Source of the DNA: an uncultured Pseudomonas sp.
Lineage (GTDB): Bacteria > Pseudomonadota > Gammaproteobacteria > Pseudomonadales > Pseudomonadaceae
Direction of reading: 5' to 3'
Length of the DNA stretch: 7,751 nucleotides
Assembly: GCF_946885955.1 (NCBI RefSeq)
Contig: NZ_CAMPHI010000088.1
Coordinates: forward strand, 1 to 7,751
In this document: one piece after another, positions 1 through 5,090 of the stretch
Position numbering within the stretch: position 1 is the stretch's first letter
How the letters are laid out: each line of letters begins with the position of its first letter
Position numbers and translations under genes: made by a program
The notes under the pieces: generated by a model
Told to the model about the DNA's origin: nothing
Databases searched by the model: none
Seen by the model: the letters and a program-made list of their open reading frames with translations, nothing else

Positions 1-73
1 TCACCTGGCCGGAACGGACACTCTCGGCAACCTGGTAAACGGACTTGGCCAAATCAACGGCAATACGTTTCAT
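1..73 (-). CDS. IS110/IS1111-family transposase, N-terminus only
   Basis: Read on the minus strand from the ATG at 73, the sequence gives 24 codons, MKRIAVDLAKSVYQVAESVR followed by SGQV, and then leaves the window. The 'IAVDLAKxVYQ' opening is the characteristic start of IS110-superfamily DEDD transposases, and Asp7 would be the first acidic residue of the RuvC-like catalytic site. The enzyme moves the element as a circular intermediate and is guided by an element-encoded RNA (known for the family). A GGGAGAG stretch lies about 5 nt before the start codon and can serve as ribosome-binding site. The IS1111 subgroup is inferred from the attC target and the subterminal repeat next to it. The rest of the gene lies to the left of the window. 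Confidence 0.85.
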   Translation of the reverse strand, partial: MKRIAVDLAKSVYQVAESVRSGQV

Positions 74-126
74 AACGGCTCTCCCAACGTTCAGTCACCC
101 CGGTTCTTGGTATAGAACGGTGGCGC

Positions 127-139
127 GGGGAGAGTCCAT
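127..139 (-). repeat. IS1111 terminal inverted-repeat sequence
   Basis: The minus-strand sequence ATGGACTCTCCCC marks the transposase-proximal end of the IS. Closely related 13-mers occur at 819-831 (12 of 13 identical) and 1577-1589 (11 of 13), in the opposite orientation. That is how the opposite end of the same type of element would appear. Confidence 0.7.
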
Positions 140-210
140 TACAGCATTCAAGCCGTTCGCTTCGCTCACTCGGGGCCAGCTAAAGCCGGCCCCTTAACCA
201 AACGTTAGCT
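140..210 (+). repeat. attC recombination site 1 (distal half, split by IS)
   Basis: This is the right-hand part of a cassette recombination site. It contains the L''-like ATTCAAG (146-152), a central inverted repeat GGGGCCAGC-TAAA-GCCGGCCCC (172-193), the L'-like CTTAACC (193-199) and the R' core GTTAGCT (204-210). Recombination by the integron integrase would occur between G204 and T205 (known mechanism). The left (R'') half is missing because the IS inserted there. The site is strongly related to 936-1004 and 1680-1735; for example, 153-173 matches 1684-1704 at 19 of 21 positions. Its preserved R' marks the start of cassette 1. Confidence 0.75.
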
Positions 211-225
211 CTTATGAAGGAACAT

Positions 226-810
226 ATGCCAAGCCTGCAAAGGATTCAGGAAAACTCAACCGAGCTCCGTCGACTGAACGATCGAATAAAAGAAACCTTT
301 CAGGTTCGTAGCAAGTCCATCGAGCACAAAGCTCAGTGGGAGCAGGCATGTGCAGAGTTTCATAGTAGGTTTGATGAGTTGTCTTTTCCTGGTGGCCTTG
401 GGGTATTTGAGCGCGTTAGGGAAAACGACCCTATCGCCCTTGAGGCCGCCATTCAGTTCCTGCTAGCAGACCCTATGCACTTCCGGTCGGGGTATCTGAA
501 AGAGCATCTGTGGCGCTGGCTGCCACATTGCAACTTATCTAAATCAGCCAGAAATCGCCTTGAGTCTGCAGCCCTAAAGTACCTTTCGCGCCGTATCTCT
601 CGAGAATTCTGGTGCATGTGCAAAACAATGGCACAGCTCGGTCAACCTAAATTTTGGCTGCAGGTATCTGCCCAATCCCAGAAATCAAACTCGCCGGAAG
701 GGTTTCGTGCCTTCTGCCTTCTTACTCATGGAGCGAGTGTTCAGGCAGGGTCAACTCTGCGCCGTAATATTTATCGCTCTTGGTTACACCATAAGTACGG
801 GGAAAGCTAA
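226..810 (+). CDS. Cassette-encoded protein of unknown function, ~194 aa
   Basis: I do not recognise this protein. It is soluble, with no signal peptide or membrane segment. The N-terminus is charged and helical (QRIQENSTELRRLNDRIKET, possible short coiled coil). A conserved-looking patch EFHSRFDELSFPGG follows, then EAAIQFLLADPMHFRSGYLKE, then a basic, helix-rich C-terminal half. The pattern suggests an all-alpha fold; no catalytic motif is evident. I chose the ATG at 226 because AAGGA lies 4 nt upstream. An in-frame ATG at 214 has no Shine-Dalgarno sequence and would add MKEH. The stop codon (808-810) is embedded in the attC R'' core GCTAAC, so this is the resident gene of the cassette. Codon use is much less GC-biased than in the genes after 2381, consistent with an acquired origin. 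Confidence 0.75.
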   Translation: MPSLQRIQENSTELRRLNDRIKETFQVRSKSIEHKAQWEQACAEFHSRFDELSFPGGLGVFERVRENDPIALEAAIQFLLADPMHFRSGYLKEHLWRWLPHCNLSKSARNRLESAALKYLSRRISREFWCMCKTMAQLGQPKFWLQVSAQSQKSNSPEGFRAFCLLTHGASVQAGSTLRRNIYRSWLHHKYGES

Positions 811-1004
811 CAATGTATATGGGCTCTCCCCACAAGTAGTGAGCAAAGCTTTTCTTTTACACCTGTCGTCAGCGCGGTTGCATTTGTATGCCCGGCCTTG
901 TCTTGGGCTTTTTGCCCTGGCCATTGTGTAGTTCGCGCAGCATTCAAACCGTTCGTTTCGCTCTCTGGGACCGGTAAAGCCGGCGCCTTAACCAAGCGTT
1001 GAGG
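805..1004 (+). repeat. attC recombination site 2 (expanded)
   Basis: R'' AGCTAAC is at 805-811. The distal half runs from the L''-like ATTCAAA (942-948) through an imperfect hairpin around CCGG-TAAAG-CCGG, then L'-like CTTAACC (988-994), to R' GTTGAGG (998-1004). The distal half is closely related to attC1. The two halves are separated by ~107 bp (819-925) that begins with an IS1111-type terminal repeat. R' departs from the GTTRRRY consensus at its last base. Confidence 0.65.
819..925. mobile_element. Putative IS1111-attC end remnant or miniature element A
   Basis: This stretch starts with ATGGGCTCTCCCC (819-831), a 12-of-13 match to the terminal repeat of the left-edge IS, placed 7 nt after the attC R''. 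It ends with CCATT (921-925), the pentamer that also closes the left-edge IS at 136-140. The interior is non-coding and contains nested stem potential (GGGC-TTTTT-GCCC at 904-916, flanked by GGCC on both sides). No transposase fragment is visible. It could be an internally deleted IS, or the guide-RNA-bearing non-coding end of one. An ordinary long attC spacer is the alternative. Confidence 0.5.
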
Positions 1005-1180
1005 CAGCAGGAACAGCTCAAGGCCTATTCAAGAGCCTTGCCGTACGCAAAATCCGAATAAATTGAGCGAGTTGAATGCGTTAGTTTTCAAGAAAGATGC
1101 TGGCTTTCGGCTAAAAAATAGCCAAAATTCTAACCACAAAATTTGCCATGTAATCTTCTACAGCCTGGGTAGATGCTCGT
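1005..1180 (+). other. Non-coding leader of cassette 2
   Basis: This AT-richer stretch precedes the secreted-protein ORF. It contains two small inverted repeats: CAAGGC/GCCTTG near 1019-1040 and GGCTA-AAAAA-TAGCC at 1109-1123. A weak promoter-like pair (TTGCCG near 1037, TAAATT near 1058, 15-bp spacing) is present but below what I would call a promoter. A 68-codon ORF starting at 1063 overlaps the next gene in another frame, has no ribosome-binding site and is not credible. Confidence 0.4.
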
Positions 1181-1546
1181 ATGAAGTCATTTGCAGCCCG
1201 AGTTTCCGTACTTCTGGTTCTTTGGCTAGCCAGCGCCTGTGTTTTGGCCACTTCTTTGCTTGCATTTGAGGGTGACGGTTACTGGATCGATCTGGAGATT
1301 GGTGCTGACCCAGATCCAGTTGTTGCCTCCGTCCGTTTCCACAAACCTGGCGATGCCAAAGGCGTCGCCCTGCCAGGCGGTGAGTGGCGCGTAGAGGCGT
1401 TTGATTCCCAGCGTCAAATACTCGTGCTAAGCCACAAGGCCGGCAGTTCTGAAGTGGAGCCTTTCACCCTATCCGTCAAGGGACGGCGCGCAACGCTGGC
1501 ACTAGTCGGCCGCAAGATTGATTCGTTGTTTAGCTGGGACCAGTGA
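1181..1546 (+). CDS. Cassette-encoded small secreted protein, 121 aa, unknown function
   Basis: I do not recognise the family. Residues 1-28 form a signal peptide: a basic start (MKSFAAR), a hydrophobic core (VSVLLVLWLASACVLA) and likely cleavage after A23 or A28. Cys20 lies in ASAC, a poor lipobox, so a lipoprotein is possible but not favoured. The mature ~95 residues look beta-rich and compact (GDGYWIDLEIG, VASVRFHKPGD, GEWRVEAFDS, PFTLSVKGRRATLALVG), like a small periplasmic beta domain. No catalytic motif is visible. No strong Shine-Dalgarno precedes the ATG, but the signal peptide fits this start. The stop lies 16 bp before the R'' of attC3 (1563-1569), so the gene is the resident of cassette 2. 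Secreted products of unknown function are common in integron cassettes (known). Confidence 0.7.
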   Translation: MKSFAARVSVLLVLWLASACVLATSLLAFEGDGYWIDLEIGADPDPVVASVRFHKPGDAKGVALPGGEWRVEAFDSQRQILVLSHKAGSSEVEPFTLSVKGRRATLALVGRKIDSLFSWDQ

Positions 1547-1562
1547 CGCGCTCTCGCCAAGC

Positions 1563-1735
1563 ACCTAACAATCCTTATGGTCTATCCCCACCAGTGCCGC
1601 TCACCACGCCCTCTCCCTCTGGCGGGCCTTACGCTTCGCCAGTCACCATTGAATCGGCGTTGACATATAACTACTGGTCCAAACCGTTTGCTGCGCTCAC
1701 TCGGAACAGGCGAAAGCCAATACCATCAATCGACT
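1563..1735 (+). repeat. attC recombination site 3 (expanded, R' end decayed)
   Basis: R'' ACCTAAC is at 1563-1569. The distal half at 1680-1718 contains CCAAACCG and a 21-bp block (1684-1704) that matches attC1 at 19 of 21 positions, followed by AAAGCC. The L'/R' end that should follow (CTTAACC...GTTRRRY) is decayed to unrelated sequence around 1719-1735, so the site is probably no longer recombinogenic. As in attC2, an IS-end-like segment (1577-1650) separates the halves. R'' also fails to pair fully with the cassette 2 R' (GTTGAGG), another sign of drift. Confidence 0.55.
1577..1650. mobile_element. Putative IS1111-attC end remnant or miniature element B
   Basis: It begins ATGGTCTATCCCC (1577-1589), 11 of 13 identical to the IS terminal repeat, again exactly 7 nt after R''. 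It ends at CCATT (1646-1650). Shared landmarks with element A are TCCCCAC after the repeat, GGCCTT in the middle and CCATTG at the end. The interior contains a 6-bp stem CTGGCG...CGCCAG (about 1619-1642). At ~74 bp it is shorter than element A and has diverged further. Confidence 0.45.
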
Positions 1736-1768
1736 GAATTAACCAAAATCAAACGATCAAGGAAGAAC

Positions 1769-2290
1769 ATGAAGCGCTGGCTGATCATTCTGGCTGCCGC
1801 ACCCGCACTGCTCGCGGCGCTGCTTATCTGGGCGAACCATTACGAAAATCCACTGCCGATGGATGCCCGGGCTGACCTCGTGGTGGTGGAGAAGTCCAAA
1901 CGGCAGCTGACGCTCTATGCACAGGGCCAGGCTCTCAAGAGCTATGCGGTCTCGCTTGGCAGGGCTCCTGTCGGTGCCAAAGAGCGCGAGGGGGATAGGA
2001 AGACGCCCGAGGGCCGATACCGTATCGATTTCCGCAAGGCCGATAGCGCTTACTTCCGGGCGTTGCATATTTCCTACCCAAGCGCAGCGGATACCACGCT
2101 TGCGCTGGAGAAGGGCTTGTCCCCTGGCGGCGCCATCATGATTCACGGGCAGCGTAATGGCTTTGGCTGGGTTGGCAAGCTGCACCGTCTGCGGGATTGG
2201 ACGCTTGGCTGCGTTGCGCTCACGAATCAGGAGATGGCGGAGCTGTGGCGAGCGGTGCCGGATGGCACGCCCATTGAGCTAAAACCGTAA
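1769..2290 (+). CDS. L,D-transpeptidase (YkuD/ErfK family), membrane-anchored
   Basis: This predicted periplasmic peptidoglycan-modifying enzyme has 173 residues. YkuD-fold enzymes use an active-site cysteine to make or break 3-3 cross-links or attach proteins to the murein (known). Residues 4-22 are an uncleaved-looking hydrophobic segment (LIILAAAPALLAALLIWA), so an N-terminal anchor is likely. The catalytic domain starts near residue 36 (ADLVVVEKSKRQLTLY). GDRKTPEGRYRI (75-86) is the usual family block. The active site is His126-Gly127 with Cys148 in DWTLGCVAL, the Pseudomonas-type variant of S/T-x-G-C. The ATG at 1769 has AAGGA with 5-nt spacing; the frame stays open upstream but no better start exists. 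The gene sits between a decayed attC (ends ~1735) and another attC-like stretch (2330-2385), so it may be an old cassette gene. It could also be an ordinary chromosomal gene beside the array. Confidence 0.88.
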   Translation: MKRWLIILAAAPALLAALLIWANHYENPLPMDARADLVVVEKSKRQLTLYAQGQALKSYAVSLGRAPVGAKEREGDRKTPEGRYRIDFRKADSAYFRALHISYPSAADTTLALEKGLSPGGAIMIHGQRNGFGWVGKLHRLRDWTLGCVALTNQEMAELWRAVPDGTPIELKP

Positions 2291-2329
2291 AATCCGAAAG
2301 CGCCGTCGTATGCATAGATCCCGCCCATG

Positions 2330-2385
2330 CAGCATCTATCGCTCAGACCTTCGCGTCTGGGCGGTCAAAGCCGTTGTGCCTTAAC
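2330..2385 (+). repeat. Degenerate attC-like sequence at array boundary
   Basis: The order CAGCAT (2330-2335), TTCGC (2350-2354), TCTGGG (2356-2361), CAAAGCCG (2366-2373) and GCCTTAAC (2378-2385) follows that of attC2 (CAGCATTCAA, TTCGCTCTCTGGG, TAAAGCCGG, GCCTTAACC). The R' core is absent: sequence after 2385 is coding for the neighbouring oxidoreductase. If real, this is the last, truncated attC of the array, and its L' overlaps the stop codon of the gene on the minus strand. Chance similarity cannot be excluded by eye. Confidence 0.4.
2340..2363. terminator. Hairpin between convergent genes
   Basis: A 9-bp stem (CGCTCAGAC with GTCTGGGCG, one G-T pair) encloses a 6-nt loop CTTCGC, between the transpeptidase stop (2290) and the convergent oxidoreductase stop (2381). 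No T-tract follows on either strand, so it is at best a weak bidirectional terminator. It may instead be the remaining stem of the attC-like site. Confidence 0.35.
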
Positions 2386-3028
2386 GCTCCGCCGCGAAGT
2401 GCCCCTCGACCGCCGCCATGGCCCGTTCTCTTGCCGCCTCCAGCGCAACCTCCCCTCTCGCGGTTCCTTCGACGCTGAAGAAGTGCAGGTCGTGCAAGCC
2501 GACGGTGCCCAGGGCGGCTTTGAGGTAGGGGCGCAGGAAGTCGGGTTGTTGCGCGGGTTCGCCGCTGATCAGGCCGCCCGAAGCGATGGCGACATACACG
2601 GGACGGTCGCGCAATTTGCCCTGCTTGCCCTGAGGCGTGCCGATAAAGGTCACGCGAATTCGCACGATATGGTCGATCCAGGCCTTGAGCGTCGAGGGCA
2701 CGCTGTAGTTGTGCATGGGCGTGGCGATCAACAGGACGTCGGCCGCGTCGAGTTGCTGGATCAATGTATTGGAGCGTTGCAGTGTGCTGCCGGGGTGCGC
2801 TCGGTCCGGATCGTTCGGCGAAGCAAGGGCGGCGGCGTAGGCATGGTCGGCGTGTGGCAAATCGTTGAGGTCACTGTCGATAATTTCAAGTTCGAGGCCG
2901 CGCTCGCCAGCCTGGACACTCAGCCCGTCGAGGATCTGTTGCGACAGGCGCAAGCTCTCGGATTCTGCACCCCGCGGGCTGCAAGTTAGGCGTAGCATAC
3001 GCAGGGGAGCGCTGTTCTGCTGGGGCAT
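2381..3028 (-). CDS. AzoR-like FMN-dependent NAD(P)H oxidoreductase (flavodoxin-2 fold)
   Basis: This 215-residue cytosolic protein belongs to the FMN-dependent NADH:quinone/azo-reductase family, which performs two-electron reduction of quinones and azo compounds (known). Family blocks visible are LRLTCSPRGAESESLRLS near the N-terminus (12-29, phosphate-binding region), VLLIATPMHNYSVPSTLKAW (98-117, the PMxN flavin-binding loop), HIVRIRVTF (120-128), ASGG (149-152) and PYLKAALGTVGL near 167-178. The ATG at 3028 is supported by AGGA 8 nt upstream; a downstream Met (residue 11) has no such site. It lies 47 bp after the GNAT gene on the same strand, so the two probably form an operon transcribed from the regulator gap near 3560-3627. 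The extreme C-terminus overlaps the attC-like remnant. A broader NAD(P)H dehydrogenase role is equally possible. Confidence 0.85.
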   Translation of the reverse strand: MPQQNSAPLRMLRLTCSPRGAESESLRLSQQILDGLSVQAGERGLELEIIDSDLNDLPHADHAYAAALASPNDPDRAHPGSTLQRSNTLIQQLDAADVLLIATPMHNYSVPSTLKAWIDHIVRIRVTFIGTPQGKQGKLRDRPVYVAIASGGLISGEPAQQPDFLRPYLKAALGTVGLHDLHFFSVEGTARGEVALEAARERAMAAVEGHFAAER

Positions 3029-3075
3029 GGTCGTAGTCCTGGCGTAGTTCAGAGGGGAAGAATTCGGGCCGTTGC

Positions 3076-3558
3076 TCAGCGGGTTTCGAGGCATTTCTGG
3101 AAGCGTAGCGCGCCGCTGTAAAGGCCCTCGCGGAAGTAGAAGCGCTGGGCTCTGGCATTGCCGAGGCCGGTGTCCAGCACCAGCCGGGCGCAGCCTTGGC
3201 CGCGCGCCACGCGGTCGAGCGCGCGCAACAAGCGGGCGCCCCACTGCCCGCCCCGGCGGGATTCGACGGTGACGAGATCGTCCACGTAGAGGAAGACGCC
3301 GTACACCAGGTTTTCCTGCAAGCGGTAGCCGGCCAACGCGACCAATGCGTCGCCATCGAAGGCTCCAACGAGGCGGTAGCCTTGCGGACGCATGCGTTCG
3401 ACGCGGGCGAGGAAGTCGGCCTCGCTGGCGAGCTGCGGCCGCAGTTCATGCATTACCGGGTAGGCGGCATGCAGGTCGCCCGGCCCGTCGAGCGGGCGTA
3501 ATGCCGGATCGGCCAGGTCCAGTATGCTCGTCAGGTGCTGATGGTGTGAGTAGGTCAT
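3076..3558 (-). CDS. GNAT-family N-acetyltransferase
   Basis: This 160-residue single-domain protein is expected to transfer an acetyl group from acetyl-CoA to an amine; the substrate cannot be told. The acetyl-CoA pyrophosphate loop is RRGGQWGARLL (101-111), a form of the R/Q-x-x-G-x-G/A motif. Before it, YGVFLYVDDLVTVESRRG is the usual strand-4 segment. ARAQRFYFREGLYSGALRF (135-153) is the motif B region with the FY characteristic of the family. The ATG at 3558 has no obvious Shine-Dalgarno sequence; no better in-frame start is nearby. It is the first gene of the minus-strand pair and is divergent from the MocR-type regulator, with a 69-bp gap. MocR-type regulators frequently control the gene they face (known), so it is the likely target. 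Confidence 0.85.
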   Translation of the reverse strand: MTYSHHQHLTSILDLADPALRPLDGPGDLHAAYPVMHELRPQLASEADFLARVERMRPQGYRLVGAFDGDALVALAGYRLQENLVYGVFLYVDDLVTVESRRGGQWGARLLRALDRVARGQGCARLVLDTGLGNARAQRFYFREGLYSGALRFQKCLETR

Positions 3559-3578
3559 GGCGGCATGTTAGGCCGGCT

Positions 3579-3600
3579 ATGCCACAATGCATTGAGCCAT
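3579..3600. promoter_or_regulatory. Palindromic operator candidate in divergent GNAT/MocR gap
   Basis: A perfect 10-bp palindrome CAATGCATTG (3585-3594) is centred in a 22-bp imperfect palindrome whose outer arms are ATGCCA (3579-3584) and AGCCAT (3595-3600). 18 of 22 positions are symmetric. It lies between the divergent start codons at 3558 and 3628, where a MocR-type autoregulator and activator would bind. No convincing sigma70 boxes could be assigned on either strand. Confidence 0.5.
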
Positions 3601-3627
3601 AAAACGACTTTCTGACTAGGCCATCCC

Positions 3628-5055
3628 ATGCCCATGCTCGACGCCTTCTCACCGCTCGCCCCGCAGGAAAGCGAGCCGCTCTATCGTCAGTTGTATAACC
3701 GGGTGCGCGGCGCGATAGCCGCGGGCACCCTCGGTCCGGGCGACCGGGTGCCCTCGGCGCGCGCCCTGGCCAAGGAGCAAGGCGTGGCGCGGGGCACGGT
3801 CGAACTGGCTTATGCGCTGTTGGTCAGCGAAGGCTACCTGCTGGCACGCGGGCAGGCCGGCACCGTGGTCAACCCGGCGTTGCAGCCGATGGCGCCGTCA
3901 ACCGTACCGCGCCCCGCCGCGTTACAACCTGCCGAGCAGATGCAGAACAGCCTGTGGCGCCCGGCGCAGCTGTTGCCGTTCCAGATGGGCGTGCCGGCAC
4001 TGGATGAGTTTCCGCGCAAGACCTGGGCGCGGCTAGGCGCGCGCTACCTGCGCAGCATCGGTACGGCAGACCTGGACTATCCGCCGCCCCATGGTTTGCC
4101 CGCCCTGCGCAGCGCCATCGCCTCCTATCTTCAGGTGGCGCGCGGTATCGACTGCGGGGCGCATCAGGTGTTCGTCACCAGCGGCTGGTGCAGCAGCCTG
4201 CAGTTCATTGCCCACGCGCTGTTGCAGCCCGGCGAGCGGGCCTGGGTTGAGGACCCGGGCTATCCGCCGGCGCGCCAGACGCTCCGGCAATTCGGCCTGA
4301 CGCCGGTACCAGTGCCGGTGGATGAAGAGGGTCTGGACGTGGCGCGCGGCATCGCCCTGGGCGGCGATGCGCGGGTAGCGGTGGTCACGCCGGCGCACCA
4401 GAGCCCGCTATCGATAACGCTGTCGTTACCACGTCGGCAGGCACTTCTGGACTGGGCCGCGGCGGCCGACAGTTGGGTGGTGGAGGACGATTACGACGGC
4501 GAATACCGCTACGTCAGCCGCCCTCTTCCGGCGCTGGCGAGCCTGGACCGTCGTGGCCGCGTGCTTTATACGGGCACGTTCAGCAAGGTGCTGTTCCCCG
4601 GTATCCGCCTGGCGTATCTGGTGGTGCCGCAAGCCCTGGTCGCGACTTTCGAGCGCGTCGGTCGGATGCTCTTCGCCGCGACTACGCCGGCGATGACCCA
4701 GGCCATAGTCGCCGACTTCATGAGCGAGGGGCATTTCGCCCGGCACATCCAGCGCATGCGCAGACTCTACGGCGAGCGCCGGGCACTCACCGCCGCCGCA
4801 CTGGCGCGGGGGTTGAACGGCTGCGCCCAGGTGGCGCCCGCGCCTGGCGGCATGCATCTGCTGTTGCACCTGCCCGGCCAAGCGACCGATCTAGCCCTGG
4901 CCGAGCGCCTGCTGACGCAGGGTATGGCCGGGCAGCCGTTGTCGAGTTGGTGGGCGTCGCCGCGGCGCGATTCGGGCCTGCTGGTCAGCTTCACCAATTG
5001 CGCAACCGCCAGCCAGGCCGAGCGGTTTGGCGCGCTGGTCCGGCAATCGCTCTAG
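3628..5055 (+). CDS. MocR-type transcriptional regulator (GntR HTH + fold-I aminotransferase domain)
   Basis: This 475-residue regulator is typical in length for the MocR/PdxR group. Residues 16-81 are the GntR winged helix (EPLYRQLYNRVRGAIAAGTL, GDRVPSARALAKEQGVARGT, GYLLARGQAGT). A linker of about 35 residues leads to a PLP-dependent aminotransferase-like domain from ~115 to the end. PLP-site features are EDPGYPPAR, the EDDYD block (286-290) and the Schiff-base lysine Lys320 in TGTFSKVLFPGIRL. The usual HQFPxG loop reads HQSPLSIT here, a mild deviation that might alter effector binding. Such proteins bind PLP and sense vitamin B6 or amino compounds rather than catalyse transamination (known). 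The start codon lacks a clear Shine-Dalgarno sequence; an ATG two codons later is an alternative. It diverges from the GNAT-oxidoreductase pair and converges with the AhpD-like gene 35 bp away. Confidence 0.9.
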   Translation: MPMLDAFSPLAPQESEPLYRQLYNRVRGAIAAGTLGPGDRVPSARALAKEQGVARGTVELAYALLVSEGYLLARGQAGTVVNPALQPMAPSTVPRPAALQPAEQMQNSLWRPAQLLPFQMGVPALDEFPRKTWARLGARYLRSIGTADLDYPPPHGLPALRSAIASYLQVARGIDCGAHQVFVTSGWCSSLQFIAHALLQPGERAWVEDPGYPPARQTLRQFGLTPVPVPVDEEGLDVARGIALGGDARVAVVTPAHQSPLSITLSLPRRQALLDWAAAADSWVVEDDYDGEYRYVSRPLPALASLDRRGRVLYTGTFSKVLFPGIRLAYLVVPQALVATFERVGRMLFAATTPAMTQAIVADFMSEGHFARHIQRMRRLYGERRALTAAALARGLNGCAQVAPAPGGMHLLLHLPGQATDLALAERLLTQGMAGQPLSSWWASPRRDSGLLVSFTNCATASQAERFGALVRQSL

Positions 5056-5062
5056 CAAGCCG

Positions 5063-5077
5063 GCCTGCGCGCCAGGC
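5063..5077. terminator. Small hairpin between convergent genes
   Basis: GCCTG (5063-5067) pairs with CAGGC (5073-5077) around a CGCGC loop in the 35-bp gap between two convergent stop codons. There is no T-tract. The position suggests a shared weak terminator, but the structure is minimal. Confidence 0.25.
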
Positions 5078-5090
5078 GCCCATGACGGAC

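Larger units (their letters stand above)
1..139 (-). mobile_element. IS1111-attC-type insertion sequence, transposase-proximal end
   Basis: The element enters from the left edge and ends near 139. Between the transposase start (73) and the boundary lies a short non-coding end of ~66 bp. The terminal repeat, read inward on the minus strand, is ATGGACTCTCCCC (127-139). Immediately to the right begins the distal half of an attC site (140-210), so the IS interrupts an attC. This matches the IS1111-attC group, which specifically targets integron cassette recombination sites (known). The exact last base is uncertain by a few nucleotides because these elements make no clear target duplication and the other end is not visible. 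Confidence 0.75.
205..998 (+). mobile_element. Integron gene cassette 1 (794 bp)
   Basis: The cassette runs from T205, just after the cut point of attC1, to G998, the first base of the R' of attC2. In the circular form the R' would read GTTAGCT (998 joined to 205-210) and the R'' is AGCTAAC (805-811); these are perfect reverse complements over 7 bp. The single ORF stops inside the R'' core, the usual compact layout. Non-coding sequence before the ORF is only ~20 bp, so expression probably depends on an upstream promoter. The attC is enlarged by an IS-end-like insert (819-925), so present mobility is doubtful. Confidence 0.7.

Noticed and set aside
1063..1269. 68-codon ORF at the start of cassette 2.
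   Set aside because: It overlaps the secreted-protein gene, has no Shine-Dalgarno sequence and no sensible protein composition.
1660..1690. TTGACA at 1660-1665 as the -35 box of a promoter for the transpeptidase.
   Set aside because: No acceptable -10 box follows at 16-18 bp, and the sequence lies at the junction between the IS-like insert and the attC distal half.
140..1735. CRISPR array, because similar blocks recur.
   Set aside because: The repeats are ~60-70 bp, spaced by whole genes, diverged, and have attC architecture (R''/L''/L'/R').
2327..2989. 220-codon ORF on the plus strand.
   Set aside because: It is antisense to the AzoR-like gene, whose family motifs and ribosome-binding site are clear. 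The plus frame is a GC-rich shadow.
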